Assembly: GCA_044233795.1 (NCBI GenBank)
Contig: JBIIJL010000022.1
Span: 1 to 26,827, forward strand
Direction: 5' to 3'
DNA length: 26,827 nucleotides
DNA from: JBIIJL01 sp044233795
GTDB lineage: Bacteria; Pseudomonadota; Gammaproteobacteria; Legionellales; Legionellaceae
Below the pieces are notes generated by a model that did no database searches, was not told the origin of the DNA, and was given only the letters and a program-made list of their open reading frames with translations. How positions within the stretch are numbered: position 1 is the first letter of the stretch; each line of letters begins with the position of its first letter. The position numbers and the translations under genes are program-made. Below are positions 1-7,776 of this stretch, piece by piece.

Positions 1-429
1 GCCTTCTCCGATCGCATTGATACTAATAAAACTCTAACTGACATAAAAACAGGTTTAGTCAGTGGAGATAGAACTGTATTTGCAGTACTGCTTCTTGATT
101 TTGATCTCGGTACAATGGGTGCTGTTGGTAGCAAAAATGTGCTGCACGACTCATGGGTATTAACGCCTGAAATTGCCAGAGACGCGTTTCTTGATGGAGA
201 CTTTGGAGCTCATGAAATGGTGATCACAGGTTATGATGATGATGCAGTTTCTATCGATGATTCAGGCGATGAGCATCGCGGATTGCTCACATTAAGAAAT
301 TCGTGGGGTGATAAAATTGGCGATCATGGCAATTTTTACATGTCCTACGATTACTTCAAGTTTCTTGTTATCGAAGCACAACGTATCCGAAGATTCAATT
401 TTCTAGAAAAAACTCCAGTAAATAACTAG
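1..429 (+). CDS. Papain-like (C1A) cysteine peptidase, C-terminal part
   Basis: The frame is open from the first base, so this is the 3' end of a longer gene; 142 residues are visible and the N-terminus lies outside the window. It carries the second half of a papain fold. Visible residue H71 sits in the sequence AHEMVITGYDDD, the usual setting of the catalytic histidine. N100 sits in LRNSWGDKIGDHGNF, the usual NSWG block with the catalytic asparagine. The upstream stretch around GLVSGDRTVFAVLL fits the family strand before the histidine. The catalytic cysteine would lie upstream and cannot be checked. Bacterial members are mostly secreted or translocated proteases; destination and substrate are unknown here. 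The family call is strong; an active enzyme is inference. An ATG at 115 is in frame, but the family motif continues upstream of it, so it is not the true start. Confidence 0.8.
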   Translation, partial: AFSDRIDTNKTLTDIKTGLVSGDRTVFAVLLLDFDLGTMGAVGSKNVLHDSWVLTPEIARDAFLDGDFGAHEMVITGYDDDAVSIDDSGDEHRGLLTLRNSWGDKIGDHGNFYMSYDYFKFLVIEAQRIRRFNFLEKTPVNN

Positions 430-578
430 GGCGAATTGACATATGGACCCTGCCGGGTCTCGCAAAAGGCGGAACCACTTTTTTTACAAATATAGCTTGT
501 GATGAAGTCATCTATTTGATCCCAAGTTATTTGTTTAGTTGAATCTAGGAGTCGTCGATTTTTAGAAGTGTTCGTCCG
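426..578 (-). other. Start-less 50-codon open frame, possible gene remnant
   Basis: The gap between the peptidase and tsaC has no proper gene. On the minus strand a 50-codon frame runs from a stop at 579-581 to a stop at 426-428. It contains the protein-like stretch STKQITWDQIDDFITSYICK but no ATG. In another frame just upstream, the stretch LARPDGRTLLKIDDS precedes it, as if one gene end had been broken by a frameshift. The stop overlaps the peptidase stop on the other strand. I do not recognise a family. It may be the decayed end of a small gene, or chance. Confidence 0.25.
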
Positions 579-608
579 TCAGGTCTGGCTAGGATCAATC
601 TAATACAC

Positions 609-1157
609 TTAACGTATGCGCATGCCAGTGAGCACATCAAACATGGTGCTTACCTGGCGCTCACCTCCTAACTCGCCTCCAAGTATGGCATCAACACCAT
701 CAGGAAATTGACCCACCACCCCATTTACATCAATTGCCGGTAACTGCCCGCTCAAATTGGCACTGGTTGAAATCAAGGGACCTGATTGACAAAGAGCTCT
801 CTGCAATGGATGTGCGCTCATCCTGATGGCAATGCCTGGATGCTCGCCACTAAGGCATGCCAGAATACTCCGGGCCTTTGGAAAAATCCTCGTCACAAAG
901 CCTGGCCAATTTTTTTTAACCTTGATGAGTTGCTGTTCAGAGACATCACCGATAAGAAGCCGTAATTGCGACCAATTCTCTATCAGTACAATAAACCCTT
1001 TGTTTAGTGGGCGTCGTTTAAGAGCCGCCAGTCGCTCCATTGCCACTTTGTTAAACGGACAACAGCCCAATCCATATACAGCTTCAGTAGGATAGGCAAT
1101 CACTTTGCCCTGCTGCAACAACACTTGTGCTTGCTCAATATCGCAAAAGAAGGGCAT
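609..1157 (-). CDS. tsaC: Threonylcarbamoyl-AMP synthase TsaC (YrdC/Sua5 family)
   Basis: Makes L-threonylcarbamoyladenylate from threonine, bicarbonate and ATP, the first step of t6A modification at position 37 of ANN-decoding tRNAs; cytosolic. The protein has 182 residues, close to the roughly 190 of the E. coli enzyme, with the YrdC signatures VIAYPTEAVYGLGC near the N-terminus, LKRRP and KGFIVLI, and LISTSANLSG near residue 135. There is no extra Sua5 C-terminal domain, so it is the short TsaC form. An in-frame TTG at 1190 would add 11 residues. I prefer the ATG at 1157 because a good promoter (-10 at 1191-1196) would start transcription near 1184, inside the longer version. It is divergent from the GH3 gene and stands alone on its strand. 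Confidence 0.93.
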   Translation of the reverse strand: MPFFCDIEQAQVLLQQGKVIAYPTEAVYGLGCCPFNKVAMERLAALKRRPLNKGFIVLIENWSQLRLLIGDVSEQQLIKVKKNWPGFVTRIFPKARSILACLSGEHPGIAIRMSAHPLQRALCQSGPLISTSANLSGQLPAIDVNGVVGQFPDGVDAILGGELGGERQVSTMFDVLTGMRIR

Positions 1158-1190
1158 GATGATATGATTTTTTGTGCGAAATTTATTCAA

Positions 1191-1219
1191 ATAATACGCC
1201 TTGTATGTATGTTTTACAA
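1191..1219 (-). promoter_or_regulatory. Sigma70-type promoter of tsaC
   Basis: On the minus strand, TTGTAA (1214-1219), 17 bases, then TATTAT (1191-1196). The -35 box matches the consensus at 4 of 6 positions and the -10 box at 5 of 6. Predicted transcription start is near 1184, giving a leader of about 27 bases before the ATG at 1157. Confidence 0.55.
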
Positions 1220-1261
1220 AGCACTCTAAGACATATTAGCTAGGCTAGCAACTAGTAAAGA

Positions 1262-1290
1262 TTGTATTTTTGCAACAATTCATTTACAAT
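1262..1290 (+). promoter_or_regulatory. Sigma70-type promoter of the GH3 gene
   Basis: TTGTAT (1262-1267), 17 bases, TACAAT (1285-1290). The -10 box matches at 5 of 6 positions. Transcription would start near 1297, downstream of the in-frame TTG at 1262 and the ATG at 1289. This supports a later start codon such as the ATG at 1328. Confidence 0.45.
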
Positions 1291-1327
1291 GCGATTATTA
1301 TTTAATCAAATGATTACTGGCACGAGC

Positions 1328-2503
1328 ATGATACGGTTCAATTCTGTTCTTGTATATACATTACTCTTTCTCTCAACTCTAACACACGCTTTTACTCCCA
1401 GCCTTAGAGAAAAAATTGGCCAAATGCTACTGATTGGCTTTGAAGGTAAAAGTGTTCACCTCAACTCACCGATAGCCAAATTTATTGAAAAAAGCAACAT
1501 CGGTGGGGTGATTTTATTTGACTATAATAGCCGAACAAAACAATACGATTATAATATTGCAAGCCCCGAGCAAGTAACCCTTTTAAACCAACAACTACAA
1601 TCTTTTGCTTCAACAGGCAATCTAGCACACCGCCGTGAAATGCTCCCCTTATTAATCTCTGTTGATTATGAAGGAGGTAAAGTTAATCGACTCAAAGAAG
1701 AATATGGCTTCCCCAAAACTTTGTCTGCAAAAACCATGGGAACCATGTGGTTAGATGAAGTCAAGCCCTATGCCAAAATCATGGCTAATACATTGAGTAA
1801 CTCAGGATTTAATTTAGATTTTGCACCCGTGCTAGATGTTGATGTCAATCCAGCGAATCCTGTGATTGGTAAAAAGGAAAGAAGTTTTTCAGAAAATCCA
1901 GACCGTATTGCCCCATATGCCCAACTGTTTTCTAAAGCATTACTAGAGAAAGGCGTTCAATGTGCTTACAAACATTTCCCAGGACATGGCAGCTCTTCAG
2001 CAGATTCTCACATGGGGTTTGTTGATGTCACAGAGACTTGGCATGATGAGGAGCTTCGCCCATATGAACAATCATTCAAAACAGCCAAACACTGCGGCAT
2101 GGTGATGACAGCACACATTGTGAATCGCAAACTCGATACATCAGGACTTCCTGCGACCTTATCGAAACAGATATTAACGGGTATCTTACGTCATGAGCTT
2201 AAATTTAAGGGTGTTGTCGTGACCGATGACCTACAAATGAAAGCCATTACTGACCATTATGGCTTAGAAAAGGCGGTGACTCTGGCCATAAATGCAGGTG
2301 CTGACATGCTAATGTTTGGAAATCAATTAGACAAAGACTTGCAAGATCCAGAAGAGATTATTAATCTAGTTCAGCAACAAATCGCTAAAGGCTTAATTTC
2401 AAAGCGTCAAATTGACAAAGCCTACCAACATATTCGTCATTTTAAATTGACTCTACAGAAGCATCTGACCGTTGTCGGCTCCCAATCAGAACCGCAGACT
2501 TAG
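1328..2503 (+). CDS. Exported GH3 beta-N-acetylhexosaminidase-like glycoside hydrolase
   Basis: Glycoside hydrolase family 3 enzyme of the NagZ type, which removes N-acetylglucosamine from peptidoglycan fragments. With the start at 1328 the protein has 391 residues and begins with a clear signal peptide (hydrophobic core at residues 6-18, likely cut after THA at 21), so it should be periplasmic or secreted, unlike the cytosolic NagZ of enteric bacteria. The GH3 motif KHFPGHGSSSADSH ends at H228, the family's acid/base histidine. The nucleophile should be D300 in VVVTDDLQM. Upstream in-frame starts (1262, 1289, 1310) give the same protein with a longer N-terminus that hides the signal peptide, and the first two fall in a likely promoter. 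No strong ribosome binding site is seen. The last 62 bases overlap the convergent 545-residue gene. Confidence 0.85.
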   Translation: MIRFNSVLVYTLLFLSTLTHAFTPSLREKIGQMLLIGFEGKSVHLNSPIAKFIEKSNIGGVILFDYNSRTKQYDYNIASPEQVTLLNQQLQSFASTGNLAHRREMLPLLISVDYEGGKVNRLKEEYGFPKTLSAKTMGTMWLDEVKPYAKIMANTLSNSGFNLDFAPVLDVDVNPANPVIGKKERSFSENPDRIAPYAQLFSKALLEKGVQCAYKHFPGHGSSSADSHMGFVDVTETWHDEELRPYEQSFKTAKHCGMVMTAHIVNRKLDTSGLPATLSKQILTGILRHELKFKGVVVTDDLQMKAITDHYGLEKAVTLAINAGADMLMFGNQLDKDLQDPEEIINLVQQQIAKGLISKRQIDKAYQHIRHFKLTLQKHLTVVGSQSEPQT

Positions 2504-4079
2504 GTAAGAGTTCTAACGCTTGAGGCTCATCGAAGCTAAACAATGAGAGTTGTCGCCGACTAAATGAATAATGCCTCAGTCTAGTAGAATCATAATTCTC
2601 GCTTTGTAAAAACCTTGGCACATCGGCAACAGATTGTTGTTTTTGCAAACCTCGTATTAGATCATCGCTTAAATGCGTACCTTGCTCCTGTAAATTTCTA
2701 AACAATTTTCGCTTCACTTCGGGGGAATTTCGAAATAAACCTAACACAACAGATGCTTGATGTTTACGTTCACGATATTTTTCTAAAGGAATGGTCTCTT
2801 TACAGTATTTAACGCCATGAGAAAACAAACTCCCTATCGTCACAGGGAACCATTTTTCTTGAAATACAACATCCGGAAAATAAAATGACAAGCGGTGTCC
2901 CAACTTTTTTGTTAACCAACCAGGAGAAGATCCCATGGGCCGATCATGATTCACCGTGTAATTAATTAAGCAGATCTTACGAAAATATTCTTCTATTTTA
3001 CGCATCCCCGCTGCAGAACTAATTGCGTTATGAATGTGACGAATTCTTGCTACTTGGGAGTGCAGTGAGTTTGCAATATCTACAACATAAAGCCTAGCCT
3101 TTTCTGTTGCTCGCACAAGCAGTAAATCTTCAGTCATTTCTCCTTGTTGATAAAGCGTCTCTCGAATAATGCAGCGAAAAAAATCGTCTGTTCTAACGCA
3201 CGTATCTAGAATTTTTTTAATCGCAGTATTTGCATTATCAAAAATATTCATTCGGTAATTTGACCAGCTCAATGCAATGTCTTCAGGCGCAGAGATTGAT
3301 AATAGTTCTTTTTCAGCATCATGTAACACATTGATATGTGCATAGATCACAAGATTTTGGATTTCAGAAACAATCAAAGAAAGCTTGCTCTCAATTTTAT
3401 CCAAAGAGCTTGAAGCAAGCTGAGCCAACGACAGACTGATATTCGTTAATTCACTGACATGAAAAACGCCAAGCCCCATTCTAATCACAGAAAACGCTAT
3501 ACCTATAACCGCTTGTTTATATTTGATATCCTCTTCTTCAACTTGTGCAATAAATTGCTGAGCCTGACGAGCCTGGTAGCTTAATTGCGTTGAGATAGCA
3601 CGTAAAAGTTGATCTTGCTCAATAATCGCATGAGTAAACTCATGGAATGGGGTCGCCAAGCCGGCTTGGATAAGTAAAATGAGCTTTTTTTCCGTCACAG
3701 GATTTAATATCAACTCTCGCGAGGCAAGCCGAAGTGGTTGTTCTTTTTTGGCAATATGAAGACTTGCCTCAAATTCTGCAAAATGCAAATTATAGTAATC
3801 TCGATAAGCCTGAGCTACTTCTGGGATAGCCAGGTACTGCAGCACCTCTTCAACTGCTGATGTTTTTAGGACATCAAGTCCAAGTATACGGTGAGCTGGA
3901 TCAATCAAAAACCCGAATGGACCGTCTTGAGCTCTGCTGACTGAAGTGCACTCATCAAGGCACAAAAAATAGTCATGGACCGACAGATGTCGCCGAATCA
4001 AGGGCAACTTAATTATTTTTTCTACCACTCTTGTGGGAAAAGAGCTAAACAATCCTTCCATAGTTAATTCGTAAGCCAT
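2442..4079 (-). CDS. Unrecognised 545-residue protein with an HExxH sequence
   Basis: I do not recognise the family. The start at 4079 is fixed by a strong AAGGAG ribosome binding site upstream; an in-frame start at 4130 lacks one. There is no signal peptide or convincing membrane segment. The protein looks largely helical, with likely coiled-coil stretches around residues 155-190 and 220-260. At residues 146-150 it reads HEFTH, the zinc-metalloprotease pattern HExxH, in the context GLATPFHEFTHAIIEQ. A proline two residues before the first histidine is unusual for an active metalloprotease helix. The C-terminal 60 residues are basic and serine-rich, ending SVESI. It stands alone between the GH3 gene, which it overlaps tail to tail by 62 bases, and the divergent O-antigen ligase gene. 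A secreted effector is one possible role, but only by inference. Confidence 0.8.
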   Translation of the reverse strand: MAYELTMEGLFSSFPTRVVEKIIKLPLIRRHLSVHDYFLCLDECTSVSRAQDGPFGFLIDPAHRILGLDVLKTSAVEEVLQYLAIPEVAQAYRDYYNLHFAEFEASLHIAKKEQPLRLASRELILNPVTEKKLILLIQAGLATPFHEFTHAIIEQDQLLRAISTQLSYQARQAQQFIAQVEEEDIKYKQAVIGIAFSVIRMGLGVFHVSELTNISLSLAQLASSSLDKIESKLSLIVSEIQNLVIYAHINVLHDAEKELLSISAPEDIALSWSNYRMNIFDNANTAIKKILDTCVRTDDFFRCIIRETLYQQGEMTEDLLLVRATEKARLYVVDIANSLHSQVARIRHIHNAISSAAGMRKIEEYFRKICLINYTVNHDRPMGSSPGWLTKKLGHRLSFYFPDVVFQEKWFPVTIGSLFSHGVKYCKETIPLEKYRERKHQASVVLGLFRNSPEVKRKLFRNLQEQGTHLSDDLIRGLQKQQSVADVPRFLQSENYDSTRLRHYSFSRRQLSLFSFDEPQALELLPKSAVLIGSRQRSDASVESI

Positions 4080-4179
4080 TGCTTCATCTCCTTGGAACTT
4101 TTTTATCCGCGCACAGCTTAAAATAACCAACCACTAGACATCATGTCAGTTTTTTTAGTGATCTGCAATTGAACTGCTC

Positions 4180-4209
4180 TTTAACTACGTTCATGCTTAC
4201 TGCTATCAT
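4180..4209 (+). promoter_or_regulatory. Candidate promoter of the ligase-GT9 pair
   Basis: TTTAAC (4180-4185), 18 bases, TATCAT (4204-4209), ending 26 bases before the ATG at 4236. The -10 box is good (5 of 6) and the -35 box is poor. A strong AGGGGG ribosome binding site follows it. Confidence 0.35.
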
Positions 4210-4235
4210 TTAGCCTTAGAACAGGGGGCAACCAA

Positions 4236-5468
4236 ATGTTTCAAGATATATTTAATAAAACGTGGTGGATGAATACCGTAACTTTTTTTTTAATAGCAAC
4301 TGCTTTGATGATTCCCCTTAGCCCAACACTCAAGAGTATTTTTCTTGTGGGCTCACTATGTGGTGTTTTACTCACGCCTTTGTACCGGCAGTCATTCTCT
4401 CTTGTACTATCCATGACTTGGTGCAAAATACTCATTGCGCTGTTTTTTTTCTTATGTGTGGCTTGTTGTTGGAGCCCCGCCCCTCTTCAAACCAAACTTA
4501 TCTTTGTAGAAAAATATTCAAAGCTCTTAATGCTACCCGTTTTAGCGCTAGGCTTTCAGAAGAAAGCGCTTCGTCAAGCAAGTATTCATGCTTTTTTATT
4601 CGCTATGTGCATTACCTGTATCCTCTCTATTTTTCATATGACGCGCAGTGCCGATCCCGGCCAAATATTTCACAACCATATCGTTACAAGTTTTATGATG
4701 TCTTTTGCAGCTTATTTAGCAGGGCTTTTTTCTTTGCAAACCAAGGGCATCAAACGCATACTCTACATAACACTCATAACAATTTTTAGTTATCAAATTA
4801 TTTTTATCAATGCTGGCCGCGCAGGCTACTTGTTATATTTTATGTTGCTCCTACTCCTACTCACGCAAAACATACCAGTAAGACACTTAGTCAGCAGTGT
4901 GATTTGTTTTTGCCTGGTCTTTAGCTTTCTTAGCTTTCAAAGCAGCGTTTTTTCTAATCGAATTCACCAAGTGATTGCTGATTTAAATCACTATAAACAA
5001 GGTAACATGAATACCCCCATTGGCCTTCGCTTGATGTTTCATCAACGTGCGAAATCAATTTTTTTATCCAGTCCCCTTATAGGACGAGGCACGGGCAGCT
5101 TTTCTTACTATTTTCAAAAAGAAAATACGCTGCCTGAATGGAAAAACCTACTTGACCCACACAGCCAATATTGGCTAATAGCCGCTGAATGGGGCATCAT
5201 GGGACTTATATTGGTTTTTTCATTTTTTGTAAGTTTGGCAAGAAGTGCTTTTCATTTAAGTACGATGAAACCCATCATGCTGGGAATGCTTGTGGCTTTT
5301 GTACTCGGCAATCTTACTGATTCACTATTGCTTTATTCAGCTATCGGCAATTTGTTTATTTTATTCTGTGCTATGTGTTTAGGCGAGTTAATTGAAAGTG
5401 AACATTTAAAGCCACTTGAAAGTACCTCCATCTTAAATAGAGAACCACTTTGCCAGCAGACCGCATGA
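4236..5468 (+). CDS. O-antigen ligase-like membrane protein (Wzy_C/WaaL family)
   Basis: Polytopic inner-membrane protein of 410 residues with about ten hydrophobic segments. It belongs to the O-antigen ligase/polymerase superfamily, which transfers undecaprenyl-linked polysaccharide to lipid A-core in the periplasm. Family features are the GRAGYL turn at 194-199, the large periplasmic loop at about 235-315 with R265 in MNTPIGLRL, the PLIGRGTGSF block at 280-289, and PHSQYW at 308-313, whose histidine (H309) matches the conserved ligase histidine. The start has an AGGGGG ribosome binding site at good spacing. The stop overlaps the next start (ATGA), so the GT9 gene is probably translationally coupled. 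The sequence cannot tell a ligase from a Wzy polymerase; pairing with GT9 genes favours ligase. Confidence 0.85.
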   Translation: MFQDIFNKTWWMNTVTFFLIATALMIPLSPTLKSIFLVGSLCGVLLTPLYRQSFSLVLSMTWCKILIALFFFLCVACCWSPAPLQTKLIFVEKYSKLLMLPVLALGFQKKALRQASIHAFLFAMCITCILSIFHMTRSADPGQIFHNHIVTSFMMSFAAYLAGLFSLQTKGIKRILYITLITIFSYQIIFINAGRAGYLLYFMLLLLLLTQNIPVRHLVSSVICFCLVFSFLSFQSSVFSNRIHQVIADLNHYKQGNMNTPIGLRLMFHQRAKSIFLSSPLIGRGTGSFSYYFQKENTLPEWKNLLDPHSQYWLIAAEWGIMGLILVFSFFVSLARSAFHLSTMKPIMLGMLVAFVLGNLTDSLLLYSAIGNLFILFCAMCLGELIESEHLKPLESTSILNREPLCQQTA

Positions 5469-6385
5469 AACTATTGGTTCGCCTACCTAATTGGGTGGGA
5501 GATGTGATCATGGCGCTCCCAGCATTGGAGGCCATCAAAAATGCCGGTATTGAACCAATAGTATTTGGCAAACCTTGGGCAAAAGAGCTTTTACATGCAA
5601 CAGGCATGCGTACATTCGCGATGACAGGTGGTTTTTGGCACAACGTTAACACGATGATGTCAGCCTCAAACGTGAAAAACACCTTGCTGCTAACCAATAG
5701 CCTATCTAGTGCAATCAGTTCCCGCTTAGCTCGCAAAATTGCTGTTGGATACAACACGGACCAACGTGGAATTTTTTTAAAACATCGCATGACAAAGCTC
5801 ATCGGTCTTCATGAAGTAGAATACTTCTGGAGGCTTGCCAAATATACAACTGAATGTTTTTTTAATATCAAAACTTGGCCTGATCAAATACCCAATCGCC
5901 TGTCATTGCCCATAAACAGCGACTTAACAGCAAAAGTCCAATCATACCTAGCGGCTGCAAACATCCACTCGCCATTCACGGCGCTCTGCCCTTTCGCACA
6001 AGGTAGGGGTAAAAACAACGGTGAGAAAATTTGGCCTTATTGGCGTGAATTAACCGATTATTTACATAGCCATCACCAGCAAGTGGTGGTATGCCCTGGG
6101 CCAAATGAAGTCATGCTATGCGATCAAAGAGTCCCAAACGCGCACATTTTGTCTGGATTGTCATTAAGCGAGTATGCTGCCGTTCTTTCTTTTGCCAATC
6201 GAGCTATTGCCAACGATAGCGGACCAATGCACTTAGCGACGGCTATGGGCACACCTACGCTTGGTATCTTTGGAGTAAGCGACCCAAATAGAACACGTCC
6301 ATGGGGTGGCACATACATCGGCAGTCAGCGTTCATGGCCAAGCTTAACTGAAGTGCTAAACTGCTTGGGGGAGCAATTGCCCTAA
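5465..6385 (+). CDS. GT9 glycosyltransferase, ADP-heptose:LPS heptosyltransferase type
   Basis: Family GT9 enzyme of 306 residues, probably adding a heptose or related sugar to the LPS inner core on the cytosolic face of the membrane. The N-terminal motif LVRLPNWVGDVIMALPAL (residues 4-21) and the C-terminal motif NDSGPMHLATAMGTP (250-264), followed by GIFGVSDPNRTRPWG, are typical of WaaF-like proteins. The ATG at 5465 overlaps the stop of the ligase gene (ATGA) and places the N-terminus exactly as in the family; an in-frame TTG at 5450 would add five residues. It is the second gene of the pair. Its last 30 bases overlap the convergent second GT9 gene. The exact acceptor is not readable from sequence. 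Confidence 0.88.
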   Translation: MKLLVRLPNWVGDVIMALPALEAIKNAGIEPIVFGKPWAKELLHATGMRTFAMTGGFWHNVNTMMSASNVKNTLLLTNSLSSAISSRLARKIAVGYNTDQRGIFLKHRMTKLIGLHEVEYFWRLAKYTTECFFNIKTWPDQIPNRLSLPINSDLTAKVQSYLAAANIHSPFTALCPFAQGRGKNNGEKIWPYWRELTDYLHSHHQQVVVCPGPNEVMLCDQRVPNAHILSGLSLSEYAAVLSFANRAIANDSGPMHLATAMGTPTLGIFGVSDPNRTRPWGGTYIGSQRSWPSLTEVLNCLGEQLP

Positions 6386-7351
6386 AAAACCAACCGTTGC
6401 CTGAAACACCTTTTCTACATCTAATGATTGAAGCCCGAGCATTGGATTTACAGTATCCTCAGCACGCAATACCTTATATCGACCAGAAGACATAAAAGGC
6501 CCACAATCAGCCGGATCATATCCTGAAAACAATACCACCATTGGGGTATCTAATGCTGCGGCCAAATGCATTACACCTGTATTAGCTGTAACTAATAAGT
6601 TCATTCGTTGAAGGAGGCAAAGATAACGCTCAAAATCAAGCCTATCTCTTAACAACAGCACCCTTCCTTGACTCATTTCTTGAATTTTAAGACCAAGTCG
6701 TCGTTCTTCAATCTTTAAGTCCATCACAATTTTTAAATCAATGTCTTGTTCATCAGCAAACTTGGTCAACATTTTTGCAAATGATGTGAAATTTTGCCAA
6801 GGCCAAAGGCGATGGATACGCTCTGTTTTATTGCCGACTCGGCCATAACCACTAAACGTTGGATGAAACCCTACAAGAAAAGTCTTATCGGTAATCCCTA
6901 GTTTCAAAAGTGACGAATTTAGAGTCTTTGCTTGATGAGATTGAACTGATAAATAGGGTGTTGGTGGTATCTCTTTCAAAGAAGAAGCAACTAATTGAAG
7001 ACAACGACTTGAGTAATGCTCTACCTTGTTTTGTAATTGAATAATGGCTGCATAGCCAGGTAACATCGCTCTCCACCTTGGTTTAGTTTCAAAACAGTAG
7101 ATTTTGTCAAACTGATTTTTTTTTAAATAGCGTTTGAAACGGAACCTCTCACGGAGTCGATACAGAGCACGGGGTCGGTACAAAAACAACTGGTCCTCTT
7201 TAAAACCGAGTTTGTGCATCAACCGTAAGCCATCTTTACTCGTCACCATATAAAGACAGGCTTCGGGGTGCTGTCTTCTGACCTCAAGAAGCGCGGGCAA
7301 AAGCATCACCATATCACCCATCCGCCCAACTCTAATAAACAGGATCTTCAT
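6356..7351 (-). CDS. GT9 glycosyltransferase (heptosyltransferase-like), second copy
   Basis: A 331-residue GT9 family protein, divergent in sequence from its convergent neighbour and therefore not a recent duplicate. It starts with the family pattern MKILFIRVGRMGDMVMLLPA (GDM at 12-14) and has NTGVMHLAAALDTPMVVLFSGYDP at about 257-280, the nucleotide-sugar binding block. The middle is rich in basic residues (about 60-80), as expected for binding the membrane surface. It probably takes part in LPS core or O-chain synthesis. The gene lies 15 bases after the small secreted-protein gene at 7367-7690 and is probably transcribed with it. It overlaps the convergent GT9 gene by 30 bases at the 3' end. 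Confidence 0.87.
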   Translation of the reverse strand: MKILFIRVGRMGDMVMLLPALLEVRRQHPEACLYMVTSKDGLRLMHKLGFKEDQLFLYRPRALYRLRERFRFKRYLKKNQFDKIYCFETKPRWRAMLPGYAAIIQLQNKVEHYSSRCLQLVASSLKEIPPTPYLSVQSHQAKTLNSSLLKLGITDKTFLVGFHPTFSGYGRVGNKTERIHRLWPWQNFTSFAKMLTKFADEQDIDLKIVMDLKIEERRLGLKIQEMSQGRVLLLRDRLDFERYLCLLQRMNLLVTANTGVMHLAAALDTPMVVLFSGYDPADCGPFMSSGRYKVLRAEDTVNPMLGLQSLDVEKVFQATVGFLGQLLPQAV

Positions 7352-7366
7352 TGTTTAATTAGTCCA

Positions 7367-7690
7367 TTAACTCTCGGTTTTAAAATATTGCGGATCAAAC
7401 TTGTAGCAATACCAATCCATCTGTCGAGAATCATCTTCAAAGTTATATTTCACCATATCAAACCCAGCTAATTCCTGTCTTTTCATCAGATAACACACCC
7501 TTAATACATTCATATAGGCAATGAAATGATATCCTTTGTTTCTATCTGTGTAACTTGTTGGAAAAGTAAAATATCCAGGATGAACAATAAGATCAACAGG
7601 CTTTCCTCTGAGCAAAATTTGCCCAGAGAATGCGGTAACACCATGAATAATCATGCAAAATCCAAAAAATAGCGCAAATTTAGCCTTCAT
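7367..7690 (-). CDS. Small secreted protein of unknown function
   Basis: A 107-residue protein of a family I do not recognise. It begins with a signal peptide (hydrophobic stretch over residues 4-20, likely cut after VTA), so the mature protein of about 85 residues should be periplasmic or secreted. The mature part has two cysteines, in RVCYLM and WYCYKF, which could form a disulfide, and is rich in aromatic residues. The ATG at 7690 has a GGGAGG ribosome binding site eight bases upstream; a GTG two codons earlier is also in frame. It is the first gene of a likely two-gene unit with the GT9 gene 15 bases downstream, a hint of an envelope role. Confidence 0.75.
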   Translation of the reverse strand: MKAKFALFFGFCMIIHGVTAFSGQILLRGKPVDLIVHPGYFTFPTSYTDRNKGYHFIAYMNVLRVCYLMKRQELAGFDMVKYNFEDDSRQMDWYCYKFDPQYFKTES

Positions 7691-7732
7691 ATACACAACC
7701 TCCCAAATCGATATTTAGAAGAATTTATGTTA

Positions 7733-7738
7733 ATTATA
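7733..7738 (-). promoter_or_regulatory. Consensus -10 box upstream of the small secreted protein
   Basis: On the minus strand the bases read TATAAT, a perfect -10 box, 43 bases before the ATG at 7690. No good -35 box is found at 16-18 bases, so this is only a partial promoter call. Confidence 0.3.
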
Positions 7739-7776
7739 GGATTTTTTTACACACATTGTTGGGCTGGTGATGGTTG

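Noticed and set aside
445..485. Hairpin GACCC-TGCC-GGGTC followed later by a T-run, as a terminator for the peptidase gene
   Set aside because: The T-run begins about 19 bases after the stem and the stem has only five pairs, so it does not fit an intrinsic terminator.
4358..4789. A 143-codon open frame overlapping the O-antigen ligase gene
   Set aside because: It is in another frame of a convincing membrane protein, has no ribosome binding site and reads as a low-complexity shadow.
6356..6385. 30-base overlap of the two convergent GT9 genes as a sign of inverted duplication
   Set aside because: The two proteins share only family motifs, not close sequence, and the overlap is short, so recent inverted duplication is not supported.
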